Assembly: GCA_948469815.1 (NCBI GenBank)
Contig: CAOKMR010000014.1
Location: 1-37,993, forward strand
Source: an uncultured Clostridiaceae bacterium
GTDB lineage: Bacteria > Bacillota > Clostridia > TANB77 > CAG-508
Length of the DNA: 37,993 nucleotides
Reading direction: 5' to 3'
The stretch's first letter is position 1. Each line of letters begins with the position of its first letter. Below, piece after piece: positions 14,059 to 22,574 of the stretch. The notes below the pieces were generated by a model, which was given only the letters and a program-made list of their open reading frames with translations, searched no databases and was not told where the DNA came from. The position numbers and the translations under genes were made by a program.

Positions 14059-14760
14059 ATGGATTTTGTATCTAATACAGGAAAAAAACTTGAGATTGAA
14101 GTAAATGGTGTAACATATATAAGGCATGCAATTAAAACTAGATTTATAAAACAAGGGGAAAACTATATTGACATTTTTAGAGAATATGTAAAGCCTATAT
14201 ATAAAGAAGGTGATATAATTTCAAGTTCAGAAAAAATTATTGCACTATGTCAAAATAGAATAGTAAAAAGAGAAGAAATAAAAATAGGATTTTGGGCAAA
14301 GCTATTATCAAAATTTGCAAGTCATCCAAAATCTAAAGGAATAGGGGTAGGAGAAAGTATAAAAATGCAATATGCTATTAATAAAGCAGGACTATTTAAA
14401 GTATTATTTGCAAGTGCTTGTAGTTTTGTAACTAAGATTTTTGGTATAAGAGGAGTTTTTTATAAAATAGTAGGAGAACAGGTAAGTGGTTTAGATGGAT
14501 TTTATGGAGCAGTTTGGAAAGAATATGAAGATATAGGAATTGAATTACCAGTAAACTCAAATCAAGTCTGTAATGAAATTAAAGAAAAACTAGGGATAAG
14601 TACAATGATAGTAGATGCAAACGATTTAGGAAGAGAAATACTTGGTAAGTCTGATGATATTGAAATTAATGATAATGAATTAAAAGAAATTATAAAAGAC
14701 AATCCAGCTGGACAAGGAAGAGAACTTACTCCACTTATACTAATCAGAAAGAAAAACTAA
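14059..14760 (+). CDS. CofE-like F420-0:gamma-glutamyl ligase family protein
   Basis: The 233-residue protein resembles the CofE/F420-0:gamma-glutamyl ligase fold, which adds glutamate to coenzyme F420 in archaea and actinobacteria. Visible parts are YIRHAIKTRFIKQGENYIDI, the KEGDIISSSEKIIALCQNRIV segment, VSGLDGFYGAVWKEY, and MIVDANDLGREILGKS with its acidic metal-binding residues, then DNPAGQGRELTPLILIR. Clostridia usually lack F420, so the substrate is probably different. AGGAGG lies eight bases before ATG, partly inside a hairpin. Phased repeats upstream suggest control by the neighbouring two-component system. Confidence 0.8.
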   Translation: MDFVSNTGKKLEIEVNGVTYIRHAIKTRFIKQGENYIDIFREYVKPIYKEGDIISSSEKIIALCQNRIVKREEIKIGFWAKLLSKFASHPKSKGIGVGESIKMQYAINKAGLFKVLFASACSFVTKIFGIRGVFYKIVGEQVSGLDGFYGAVWKEYEDIGIELPVNSNQVCNEIKEKLGISTMIVDANDLGREILGKSDDIEINDNELKEIIKDNPAGQGRELTPLILIRKKN

Positions 14761-14832
14761 AATATGGGCGAGCAGTTTGAATTTAGATATAGATTATATA
14801 GAAAAATAAAACAATTCATATAATCAAAAAAA

Positions 14833-14868
14833 CTCATAAATACATAATATGATATTGCAAGGAGGAAT
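14833..14868 (+). repeat. 36-bp exact repeat, copy 2 (leader of the deacetylase gene)
   Basis: Identical to 10070-10105. Here it supplies the AAGGAGG (14859-14865) for the ATG at 14873 and probably a -10 region at ATAATATGAT. Confidence 0.75.
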
Positions 14869-14872
14869 GAGG

Positions 14873-15658
14873 ATGAAGATATTTGTTATTTCAAGAAAAA
14901 AAATATATATTTGCTCTATAATTTTATTTATAATATTAGTAGTAAGTTCAATATATGTACAAGGATATTCTTTAGTCAAACCAGATGGTGTAGTAGAAGA
15001 TGAATTTGATAATAAAATAAAAGAATTATGTAATAGAAAAGAAAAAGTAGCCTATTTAACTTTCGATGATGGACCAACGAAAACTGTAACGCCAAAAGTT
15101 TTAGACATTTTGGAAGAAGAAGACGTAAAGGCTACCTTTTTTGTGATCGGAAAATCAGTTGAAAGATATCCTGAAATTGTAAAAAGAGCATATGAAGAAG
15201 GGCACTATATAGCAAATCATGGATATAGTCATAATAACAAAAAACTATACGAAAGTGAAGAGAGTTTCATAAATGAAATAAAAAAGACAGATGAAGCAAT
15301 AGGAAAAGCAATACAAAAACAAAATTATTCATCACATATATTTAGGTTTCCAAATGGATTTATGTCTCCATCATATAAATCAAATAAAAAAAAGATGGCG
15401 ACTGTTCTAGCAGAAATGGGATATACATATATTGATTGGAACACACTAAATAATGATTCCATAAAAAAATATACAAAAGACCAACTTATAAAAAATCTAA
15501 AAAAATCATCAAAAGGAAAAAACACTTTAGTAATATTAATGCATGACACAAAAGATGTAAGCAATAGTTCAGAAGCATTAAAAGAATCCATAGAATACTT
15601 AAAATCAGAAGGATATACATTTAAAAACTTTTATAATCTTATAGAAAAACATGATTAA
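14873..15658 (+). CDS. Polysaccharide (peptidoglycan-type) deacetylase
   Basis: The NodB-homology enzyme of about 261 residues removes acetyl groups from cell-wall amino sugars, typically giving lysozyme resistance. All five motifs are visible: LTFDDGPT (catalytic Asp and metal Asp), NHGYSHNN (metal histidines), RFPNG, DWNTLN and LILMHDT. An N-terminal signal-anchor helix (IYICSIILFIILVVSSIYV) places the domain outside the membrane. An upstream ATG at 14849 is in frame, but it lies before the ribosome site AAGGAGG. ATG at 14873, seven bases after that site, is chosen over ATG at 14867. Confidence 0.93.
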   Translation: MKIFVISRKKIYICSIILFIILVVSSIYVQGYSLVKPDGVVEDEFDNKIKELCNRKEKVAYLTFDDGPTKTVTPKVLDILEEEDVKATFFVIGKSVERYPEIVKRAYEEGHYIANHGYSHNNKKLYESEESFINEIKKTDEAIGKAIQKQNYSSHIFRFPNGFMSPSYKSNKKKMATVLAEMGYTYIDWNTLNNDSIKKYTKDQLIKNLKKSSKGKNTLVILMHDTKDVSNSSEALKESIEYLKSEGYTFKNFYNLIEKHD

Positions 15659-15685
15659 ATTTCCCTGATAAAGCCACCATTATTA

Positions 15686-15714
15686 TTGATAATTTCCATT
15701 AAATGCTATATAAT
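15686..15714 (+). promoter_or_regulatory. Promoter of the alpha/beta hydrolase gene
   Basis: TTGATA (15686-15691), 17 bases, TATAAT (15709-15714), then a leader of about 20 bases. Confidence 0.75.
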
Positions 15715-15741
15715 AAAGAAAAAAAGGAAAGGAAATAAAAA

Positions 15742-16662
15742 GTGAGAAATATAGAAAAAAGAGATATAATTATAAAATCCAACTGTGACAATTTGCCAAT
15801 TAGTGTAACAATGTTTGTACCAGAAGGAGAAATAAAAGGAATACTTCAAATATCACATGGAATGGCAGAACATAAAGAAAGATATTATGAATTTTTAGAA
15901 TATGTAGCAAATCAAGGATATGTAACAATAATAAGTGATCATAGAGGACATGGAAAAAGTGTAAAAGACAAAAACGACCTAGGATTTTTTTATGATAAGA
16001 GTTCTGAATATATAGTAGAAGATATACACCAAATAACATTATATGTAAAAGAATTATTCAAAGATAAAGAAATGATTTTATTTGGTCATAGTATGGGCTC
16101 TATGGTAGTAAGAAAATATATAAAAAAATATGATGAGGACATTGATAAATTAATTGTGTGTGGTTCACCAAGTAAAAACCAATTTGTAAATTTAGCAATA
16201 TTTATAATTAAAATAATGGAAGCTTTCGAAGGTGAGAGGCACAAAAGCAACTTTATTCAAAAACTAGCTATAGGAAATTATAATAAAACAGTTAAAAACG
16301 CTAAATCAGAAAATTCATGGATTTGTGCAAATGAAGAAACAGTACAAAAATACGATAAAGATGAATTATGTGGATTCATATTTACACTAAATGGATTTGA
16401 GAACTTATTTAAATTAATGAAGGAAATATATACAAAAAAAGGTTGGGAATTAAAAAATAAAGAAATTCCAATACTATTCATTGCAGGAAGTGAAGATCCT
16501 GTAATTGTAAATGAACAAAAATGGAAAGAAAGTCAACAATTTTTAAAAAATATAGGATATACAAATGTAAATGGAAAATTATATAAAAATTTAAGACATG
16601 AGATTTTAAACGAAAAAAATAAACAGGAGATTTATAATGACATTATAAAATTTATCAGCTAA
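15742..16662 (+). CDS. Alpha/beta hydrolase (monoacylglycerol lipase-like)
   Basis: The 306-residue cytoplasmic hydrolase belongs to the Hydrolase_4 (lysophospholipase/monoglyceride lipase) group. Motifs are the oxyanion HGMAEHKERY, DHRGHGKS, the nucleophile elbow FGHSMGSM (Ser), the acid region AGSEDPV, and the C-terminal histidine in LRHEILNE. It probably cleaves acylglycerols or lysophospholipids, but the substrate is not determined. The start is GTG at 15742 with GGAAAGG nine bases upstream. It is followed closely by the papain-like and VTT genes. Confidence 0.9.
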   Translation: MRNIEKRDIIIKSNCDNLPISVTMFVPEGEIKGILQISHGMAEHKERYYEFLEYVANQGYVTIISDHRGHGKSVKDKNDLGFFYDKSSEYIVEDIHQITLYVKELFKDKEMILFGHSMGSMVVRKYIKKYDEDIDKLIVCGSPSKNQFVNLAIFIIKIMEAFEGERHKSNFIQKLAIGNYNKTVKNAKSENSWICANEETVQKYDKDELCGFIFTLNGFENLFKLMKEIYTKKGWELKNKEIPILFIAGSEDPVIVNEQKWKESQQFLKNIGYTNVNGKLYKNLRHEILNEKNKQEIYNDIIKFIS

Positions 16663-16712
16663 TATTATAAAATACACTTAATATGATATAAATAGAAATG
16701 GATGATTAATAT

Positions 16713-17297
16713 ATGAAAAAAAAATATATAATACTTACACATACAGGCACAATTTTATCTAGAATTATAAAAAAATACACAAAAGACGAATTCTCACATG
16801 TATCAATATCATTAGATATAAACTTAAAAGAAATGTATAGTTTTGGGAGATTAAATCCATATAATGCATTATGGGGTGGATTTATACATGAATACATAGA
16901 TAAAGGAACATTTAAAAGATTTTACAAAACAAAAACAAAGATATACTCTTTAGAAATTACAGAAGAACAAAATGAAAAAGTGAAGAATAATATAGAGAGA
17001 ATAAAAAGGAATAAGAAAGATTACAAATTTAACATGTTAGGTCTATTAGCAGTAGGATTTCACAAAAAAATAAGAAAAGAGCACTCATTTTACTGTGCAG
17101 AATTTATAAAATATGTATTAGAAAAATCAGAAATAAAAGTAGAATTACCAGAAATAGTAAAACCAGAAGACTTTAAAAATATAAGCGGGTTACAAGAAAT
17201 TTACAGTGGACTATTAAGAAAATATAGAGTTCCAAAAATAAATGTAACAAAATTGTTGAGAGACATATGTCTACCAAAAAAAGAAGGGATAATATGA
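16713..17297 (+). CDS. Permuted papain-like amidase/protease (YiiX/NlpC-P60 type)
   Basis: The 194-residue protein shows the circularly permuted papain order of the YiiX/YebB (DUF830-like) group. An early histidine lies in DEFSHVSISLD and a later catalytic cysteine in HSFYCAEFIKYVLEKS. Members hydrolyse amide or ester bonds in cell-wall peptides or lipids. No signal peptide is present. Its TGA overlaps the next ATG in ATGA, so it is translationally coupled to the membrane protein that follows, and the two may act together at the membrane. Confidence 0.8.
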   Translation: MKKKYIILTHTGTILSRIIKKYTKDEFSHVSISLDINLKEMYSFGRLNPYNALWGGFIHEYIDKGTFKRFYKTKTKIYSLEITEEQNEKVKNNIERIKRNKKDYKFNMLGLLAVGFHKKIRKEHSFYCAEFIKYVLEKSEIKVELPEIVKPEDFKNISGLQEIYSGLLRKYRVPKINVTKLLRDICLPKKEGII

Positions 17298-18013
17298 GTA
17301 GAAAAAGTAAAGTAAAAATATTTAAAATAATATTAACACTAATAGTAATAGCAATATTCATAGGAGTAATAATATACTTATTTCCGGTAATGAAAAATCT
17401 ATCTACAAAAGAAGGACAAGTAGCCTTCAAAGAAAAAGTAGATAAAACTGGAATATGGGGATTAATGTCATTATTTGGGCTACAAGTAGCTCAAATATTT
17501 TTAATAATAGTACCAGGAGAGCCAATAGAAATATTAGCAGGAATGTGTTATGGAGGATTATGGGGAACAATATTTATTATGGTATCAGCATGTATAATAT
17601 CAACAATAATATTCTTATTAGTTAGAAAATACGGAAAAAAATTTGTATGTGAATTCTGTGATGAAAAAAAGATTGAGAAAATAGAAAAAAACAAACTATT
17701 TCAAAACCCTAAAAAAATTGAAATGATACTCCTAATATTATTTTTATTACCAGGAACACCAAAAGACTTATTAGTATATGTATCAGGGCTATTACCAATA
17801 AAACCAAGTAAATTTATATTAATATCAACATTTGCGAGATTTCCATCAGTCATAACCTCAACACTTGCAGGAGAAAATTTAGCCATAGGAGATTGGAAAA
17901 TGAGCATAATACTATATGTATCAATAGTATTAATAGTAGCTATAATAATTTTTATAATAAGTAAATTTGATAAAGACAAAACAACAAGAGATGCAATAAA
18001 TGGAATAAAATAG
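17294..18013 (+). CDS. TVP38/TMEM64-family VTT-domain membrane protein
   Basis: The 239-residue membrane protein has an N-terminal TM and the VTT (DedA/SNARE-associated) core: PGEPIEILAGMCYGGLWGT, then LLFLLPGTPKDLLVYVSGLLP and FARFPSVITSTLAGE. Relatives are lipid scramblase or flippase candidates. An in-frame ATG at 17267 exists, but ATG at 17294 is preferred because AAGAAGGGA precedes it and it overlaps the stop of the amidase gene. An acidic linker with CEFC is odd but cannot be interpreted. Confidence 0.88.
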   Translation: MSRKSKVKIFKIILTLIVIAIFIGVIIYLFPVMKNLSTKEGQVAFKEKVDKTGIWGLMSLFGLQVAQIFLIIVPGEPIEILAGMCYGGLWGTIFIMVSACIISTIIFLLVRKYGKKFVCEFCDEKKIEKIEKNKLFQNPKKIEMILLILFLLPGTPKDLLVYVSGLLPIKPSKFILISTFARFPSVITSTLAGENLAIGDWKMSIILYVSIVLIVAIIIFIISKFDKDKTTRDAINGIK

Positions 18014-18054
18014 TAATATTTATTTAGAACATTCTTGACCATATAGTCGATAGT

Positions 18055-18083
18055 TTGACAGAGTATATAATAAATGCTAATCT
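18055..18083 (+). promoter_or_regulatory. Promoter of the nitronate monooxygenase-like gene
   Basis: TTGACA (18055-18060), 17 bases, then TAATCT (18078-18083). The weak -10 overlaps the palindrome at 18081-18099. Confidence 0.5.
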
Positions 18084-18099
18084 AGTATAGTAAACTAGA
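18081..18099. promoter_or_regulatory. Operator-like palindrome
   Basis: TCTAGT (18081-18086) and ACTAGA (18094-18099) are inverted around seven bases. They cover the end of the -10 box and the expected start site, a typical repressor position. Confidence 0.5.
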
Positions 18100-18141
18100 T
18101 ACAGAGATAAATAAAAACTATAAAGGAGGAATGTAATAAAT

Positions 18142-19200
18142 ATGAAGGGAATTAAAATTGGAAATAAAGAATCAAAATATCCAATCATTCAAGGAGGAAT
18201 GGGTGTAGGAGTTTCTATGCACAATTTAGCAGGGAATGTCAGTAAAGAAGGCGGAATTGGAATTATATCAACTGCTGATATAGGATACTTAGAAGAAGAC
18301 TTTATAAAAAATCCAATGGAAGCTAATTTAAGAGCAATCGGAAAAGAAATAAAAAAAGCAAGGAAAATAGCAGGAGAAGATAAAATAATAGGTGTAAATA
18401 TAATGGTAGCCCTAAAAAACTATGCAGAAATTGTAAAAGAATGTGTAAAACAAAAAATAGACTTAATTATATCAGGAGCAGGAATACCAAAGGAATTGCC
18501 AGAATATGTAAAAGGAAGTAGCACCAAAATTGCACCAATCGTATCATCATTTAGATGTTGTAAACTAATAGTAGGGCATTGGATGAAAAAATATAATTAT
18601 ATACCAGACATGATAGTAATAGAAGGACCAGAAGCGGGAGGACATTTAGGCTTTAAAAGAGAAGAATTAGATGAAAGCACAAAACCTAAACTAGAAGATA
18701 TAACAAAAGAAGTAGTAGACTATATTAAAGAAATAGAAAAAGAAACAGGCAAAAACATTCCAGTAATATCAGCAGGAGGAATATGGGACTCAAAAGACAT
18801 AAAGAAATTCTTAAATATAGGAGCAAGTGGAGTACAAATGGCAACTAGATTTGTTGCAACAGATGAATGTGATGCTTCAATAGAATTCAAAAAGGCATAT
18901 GTAAAAGCGAAAAAAGAAGATATAAAAATTATAAAAAGCCCAGTAGGAATGCCAGGGAGAGCAATAAATAATAACTTTATAAAAAAAGTAGAAACGGAAA
19001 AATGCAAAATCGACAAATGTTATAAATGTATAAAAACTTGTGATATAGTAAATAGTCCATACTGTATTACAAAAGCACTAATAAACTCTGTAAAAGGAAA
19101 AGTAGAAGAAGGGCTAATCTTTTGTGGTAGCAATGTAAGTAAAATTGATAAAATCGTTCCAGTACATGACTTAATGCAAGAATTAGTCTGTGAGCTGTAA
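18142..19200 (+). CDS. Nitronate monooxygenase / FabK-like flavoprotein
   Basis: The 352-residue TIM-barrel flavoenzyme has PIIQGGMGVGVS at the N-terminus, VIEGPEAGGHLGF (FMN phosphate and catalytic-type His), and PVISAGGIWDSKDI...ASGVQMATRFVATDEC. The family oxidises alkyl nitronates or, as FabK, reduces enoyl-ACP. The exact reaction cannot be told from sequence. The C-terminal 70 residues are cysteine-rich (CKIDKCYKCIKTCDI...SPYC) and resemble the tail found in clostridial members. This could hold an iron-sulfur cluster. AAAGGAGG precedes the ATG. It stands alone behind its own promoter with a palindrome. Confidence 0.88.
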   Translation: MKGIKIGNKESKYPIIQGGMGVGVSMHNLAGNVSKEGGIGIISTADIGYLEEDFIKNPMEANLRAIGKEIKKARKIAGEDKIIGVNIMVALKNYAEIVKECVKQKIDLIISGAGIPKELPEYVKGSSTKIAPIVSSFRCCKLIVGHWMKKYNYIPDMIVIEGPEAGGHLGFKREELDESTKPKLEDITKEVVDYIKEIEKETGKNIPVISAGGIWDSKDIKKFLNIGASGVQMATRFVATDECDASIEFKKAYVKAKKEDIKIIKSPVGMPGRAINNNFIKKVETEKCKIDKCYKCIKTCDIVNSPYCITKALINSVKGKVEEGLIFCGSNVSKIDKIVPVHDLMQELVCEL

Positions 19201-19308
19201 AAAGTAAACAAGAAAACCACTAAAAGTGTAAATTTTATGTGAAAGCTATTGCAAACACCACATAACGGTGGTAATATTTTACTATCAAAAAGTATGGGAG
19301 GAACAAAG

Positions 19309-20292
19309 TTGATTAAAATAGAAAACGTTACAAAAAAATACAATGATTTCTTAGCAGTAAATAATATTAGCTTTGACATTAAAGAAGGTGAAATAGTAGG
19401 ATTTCTTGGGAAAAACGGTGCAGGAAAAACAACAACAATGAATATGATAACAGGATATATAGAACCAACAGAAGGAAAAATAGAAATAAATGGTTATGAC
19501 ATAAATAGAAATTCTAAAAAGGCGAAAAGTCAAATAGGCTATATGCCAGAAGGAGTACCTATCTATAACGATTTAACAGTAAAAGAATTTATAAACTATA
19601 TGGCAGACCTAAAAGGAGTAAAAAAAGAGGACAAAAAAATAAGTGTACAAAAAGTAATAGAAGAAACTGGATTAAATGAAGTTCAAAACAAGTTAAACAG
19701 GCATTTATCAAGAGGATATAAGCAAAGAGTAAGTATGGCAGGAGCACTTGTAGGAAAACCAAAAGTATTAATACTAGATGAACCGACAGTAGGACTAGAT
19801 CCTCAACAAGTAAAACAAATTAGAGATTTAATAAAATCATTAAGAAAAGACCATACAGTATTAATAAGTTCACATATTTTATCAGAAATAAGTCAAATAT
19901 GTGAAAAAGTCATAATAATAGATAAAGGAAAAATACTAGCTGTTGATACACCTGAAAACCTAGAAAAAAAGGTAAATAATCAAAATATATTAACAATTAC
20001 AATAGAAGATGAAAAAAATAAAATACATGACATTATAAAAGAAATAGAAAATGTAAAAGAAATAAAATTAGTTACGGAAAACTCAGATGGAACAAAGCAA
20101 TATACAATTTTTGTTGAACAAGACAAAGATATAAGAAAAGAAATATCCGAAAAATTCGCCAAAAATGAAATAACAATACTGGAACTAAAGAAAACAGAAG
20201 CTACATTAGAAGAAGCCTTTTTACAATTAATAGATAATTATAGTAAAAAAGAAGAAAACAATAATTATGAGGAAAAAGGAGGAAAAGAATAA
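19309..20292 (+). CDS. ABC transporter ATP-binding protein, GldA/NatA-like
   Basis: The ATPase of about 328 residues has Walker A GKNGAGKTTTMN, Q-loop QIGYMPEG, signature LSRGYKQRVSMAG, Walker B VLILDEPTVGLDP and the H-loop SSHILSE, plus an ABC-2-type C-terminal extension (to DNYSKKEE). The start is TTG at 19309, seven bases after GGGAGG. An in-frame TTG at 19249 has no ribosome site. The stop overlaps the permease ATG in TAATG. Together with the next two genes it forms a gliding-type/ABC-2 exporter set found in many non-gliding bacteria. The cargo is unknown. Confidence 0.93.
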   Translation: MIKIENVTKKYNDFLAVNNISFDIKEGEIVGFLGKNGAGKTTTMNMITGYIEPTEGKIEINGYDINRNSKKAKSQIGYMPEGVPIYNDLTVKEFINYMADLKGVKKEDKKISVQKVIEETGLNEVQNKLNRHLSRGYKQRVSMAGALVGKPKVLILDEPTVGLDPQQVKQIRDLIKSLRKDHTVLISSHILSEISQICEKVIIIDKGKILAVDTPENLEKKVNNQNILTITIEDEKNKIHDIIKEIENVKEIKLVTENSDGTKQYTIFVEQDKDIRKEISEKFAKNEITILELKKTEATLEEAFLQLIDNYSKKEENNNYEEKGGKE

Positions 20293-20972
20293 TGCTAGCA
20301 GTATTAAAAAAAGAATTAAAAACTTACTTTTTAACTCCAATAGGATATGTATTTATAGGACTATTCTTAGAAATATCGAGCCTAATATTTTATTTATATA
20401 CATATGCATCACAAAGTTTAAATTTTTCATACACATTTTATGATAGTGCAATTATCTTAACATTTATAATAGCAATATTAACAATGAACATGTTTGCAGG
20501 AGAAAGAAAAAATGGAACAGACCAATTAATAATGACATCCCCTAAAAGTATAACAGGAATAGTATTAGGAAAATTTTTTGCAGCACTATTAGTAGTTATA
20601 ATAACAGAAATATTTTCTCTTATATATTTAGCAATAATAAGACACTTTGGAACACCAAATATATCAACATTAGGCACAACATTATTAGGATTTATGTTAT
20701 TAACAATGGCATATATATCATTTGGTGAATTAGCATCAAGTATAACAGGTCAACCAATAATTGCATATATAATCACATTTGCATTTTTCTTTGCTACAAT
20801 GTACATAAGAAATTTATCAAATATATTTTCAATGATATCCTTTATAGACTTATATGAAAAATTCGTAACAGGAATAATTCCAATAGAAGAAATAATACAA
20901 CTGTTAACCTTTACAATAACATGCATAATATTAACTATTATAATATTACAAAGAAGAAGAAATTTAAAGTGA
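20292..20972 (+). CDS. ABC-2 permease, GldF-like
   Basis: The 226-residue membrane protein has about six helices. It opens MLAVLKKELKTYFLTPIGYV, as in GldF/YhaP-type ABC-2 permeases, and includes the family stretch MNMFAGERKNGTDQLIMTSP (the cytoplasmic coupling region). It starts within the stop codon of the ATPase gene and is followed 28 bases later by the GldG-like gene. It is the transmembrane part of the three-gene ABC system. Confidence 0.9.
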   Translation: MLAVLKKELKTYFLTPIGYVFIGLFLEISSLIFYLYTYASQSLNFSYTFYDSAIILTFIIAILTMNMFAGERKNGTDQLIMTSPKSITGIVLGKFFAALLVVIITEIFSLIYLAIIRHFGTPNISTLGTTLLGFMLLTMAYISFGELASSITGQPIIAYIITFAFFFATMYIRNLSNIFSMISFIDLYEKFVTGIIPIEEIIQLLTFTITCIILTIIILQRRRNLK

Positions 20973-21000
20973 TAATGTAGATTGAACAATTTAGAAAGGA

Positions 21001-22479
21001 ATGATATTAGAATTGAAAAGGGTAATAGAAATAATTAAAAGTAGAGTCTTCAAAAAAACAAGTTTTACAATTTTATTAATTGCAGTTGTAATTGCTACAT
21101 ATTTAGCGATAAACTTAGGAATACAGGCAATAGACATATCAGACATAGACTTTACAAAAGAGAAATTTTTTAGTTTATCAGAAGAATCAAAAAATACACT
21201 AAAAGATATAAATCAGGAAATAAAAATATACATGTTTGGATATGAGGAAGACTCCTCTGTAGTAGACTTAGCAAAACAATACTCAAAATATAAAGACAAT
21301 ATAAAAGTAGAAATAGTATCTACCACAGAAAGACCAGACTTAGCAAAACAATATGATATTACATCATCAGACGAAGAATACAAAACAGTAGTATTTGAAT
21401 GTGAAGGAAGAAATATAAAAGCAAACTCATATGACTTCTTTACAATGGACTATACAACATATGAAGAAATTGATTTAACAGAACAAAAAATGACAAACTC
21501 AATATTAGGAGTTACATTAGAAAATGCACCAAAAATATATTTCTTAACAGGACATGGTGAATATGGAGAAAGTAATTATTTTAGAATATTAACAGAAACA
21601 CTAAAAAGTGAAATAAATGAAATAGAAACATTAGATATATTAGTAAAAAACGAAATACCACAAGACTGTAAAACCCTAATAATAGCATCACCACAAACAG
21701 ACTTTACAGACTATGAAACAGAACTAATAATAAAATACATTAATAATGGTGGAAATATATTATGGCTTTCAGATTATACAAATAGTGGAACATTAAGTAA
21801 TACAACGAAAATATTAGACTTATATGGAATAAATGTATCAAATGATGGAATTATTGTAGAGCAAGATCCATCATCAATGCTTATGCAAACACAAGATTTG
21901 ATATTACCAACTTTAAATAAAGAATCAGAAATAACAAGTGCATTTGCATCAAGTGGAAAAGTATTATTTATAGATTCTGGAAAACTACAAATAAAAGAAG
22001 AAGAAAAATTAGAAGAACTAGGAGTATCAGTAACAGAATTACTAACAACAAGTGAAAAAGCATTTTATAGAACAGACTTAAACAATACCTCATCAAAAGC
22101 AACAGAAGGAGAAGAAGTAAAATCATATGTAGTTGGGGCATTAGCCACAAAAACTATAGAAAATTCAGAACAAAACAATGTAACATCACAATTAGTTATA
22201 TATGCCAATAATGCATTTGCAACAGACTCACCAATAACAATAAACCAACAAGCAGCAAATGCAATATACTTCTATAATAATCAAGACTTAATACTAAACT
22301 CAATATCATATCTAACAGAAAGAACAGATTCAATAGCAATAAGAAAAACACATTCAACAGTAACATATGCGCCAACAGAAACAGAAGACCTAATAGTTAA
22401 ATTAGTAATATTTACATTCCCTTTAATAATAATAGTAGTAGGAATAATAATTTGGATAAAGAGAAAACATAGAAAATAA
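21001..22479 (+). CDS. GldG-like ABC-associated membrane protein
   Basis: The 492-residue protein has an N-terminal TM (SFTILLIAVVIATYLAINLG), a large extracytoplasmic region matching the GldG/ABC_transp_aux family (FSLSEESKNTLKDINQEIKI; FLTGHGEYGE; LLLWLSDY-like NILWLSDYTNSG), and a C-terminal TM (LVIFTFPLIIIVVGIIIWIKR). It is the auxiliary subunit of the preceding ATPase and permease. The ATG at 21001 directly abuts GAAAGGA. An in-frame TTG at 21013 gives better spacing, so the true start may be 12 bases downstream. Confidence 0.88.
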   Translation: MILELKRVIEIIKSRVFKKTSFTILLIAVVIATYLAINLGIQAIDISDIDFTKEKFFSLSEESKNTLKDINQEIKIYMFGYEEDSSVVDLAKQYSKYKDNIKVEIVSTTERPDLAKQYDITSSDEEYKTVVFECEGRNIKANSYDFFTMDYTTYEEIDLTEQKMTNSILGVTLENAPKIYFLTGHGEYGESNYFRILTETLKSEINEIETLDILVKNEIPQDCKTLIIASPQTDFTDYETELIIKYINNGGNILWLSDYTNSGTLSNTTKILDLYGINVSNDGIIVEQDPSSMLMQTQDLILPTLNKESEITSAFASSGKVLFIDSGKLQIKEEEKLEELGVSVTELLTTSEKAFYRTDLNNTSSKATEGEEVKSYVVGALATKTIENSEQNNVTSQLVIYANNAFATDSPITINQQAANAIYFYNNQDLILNSISYLTERTDSIAIRKTHSTVTYAPTETEDLIVKLVIFTFPLIIIVVGIIIWIKRKHRK

Positions 22480-22494
22480 AAAAATCATAAAATC

Positions 22495-22528
22495 AAAAAA
22501 TCACCATAAAATAATATGGTGATTTTTT
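22495..22528 (+). terminator. Terminator of the ABC operon
   Basis: A 14-bp perfect stem (22495-22508 with 22515-22528, loop AAATAA) ends in TTTTTT. The core ATCACCATA/TATGGTGAT recurs in the terminator at 28484-28518. Confidence 0.9.
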
Positions 22529-22574
22529 GACTTTCTAAATATCTAAATAAATCAAATAACCTAAAGGAGGACAT

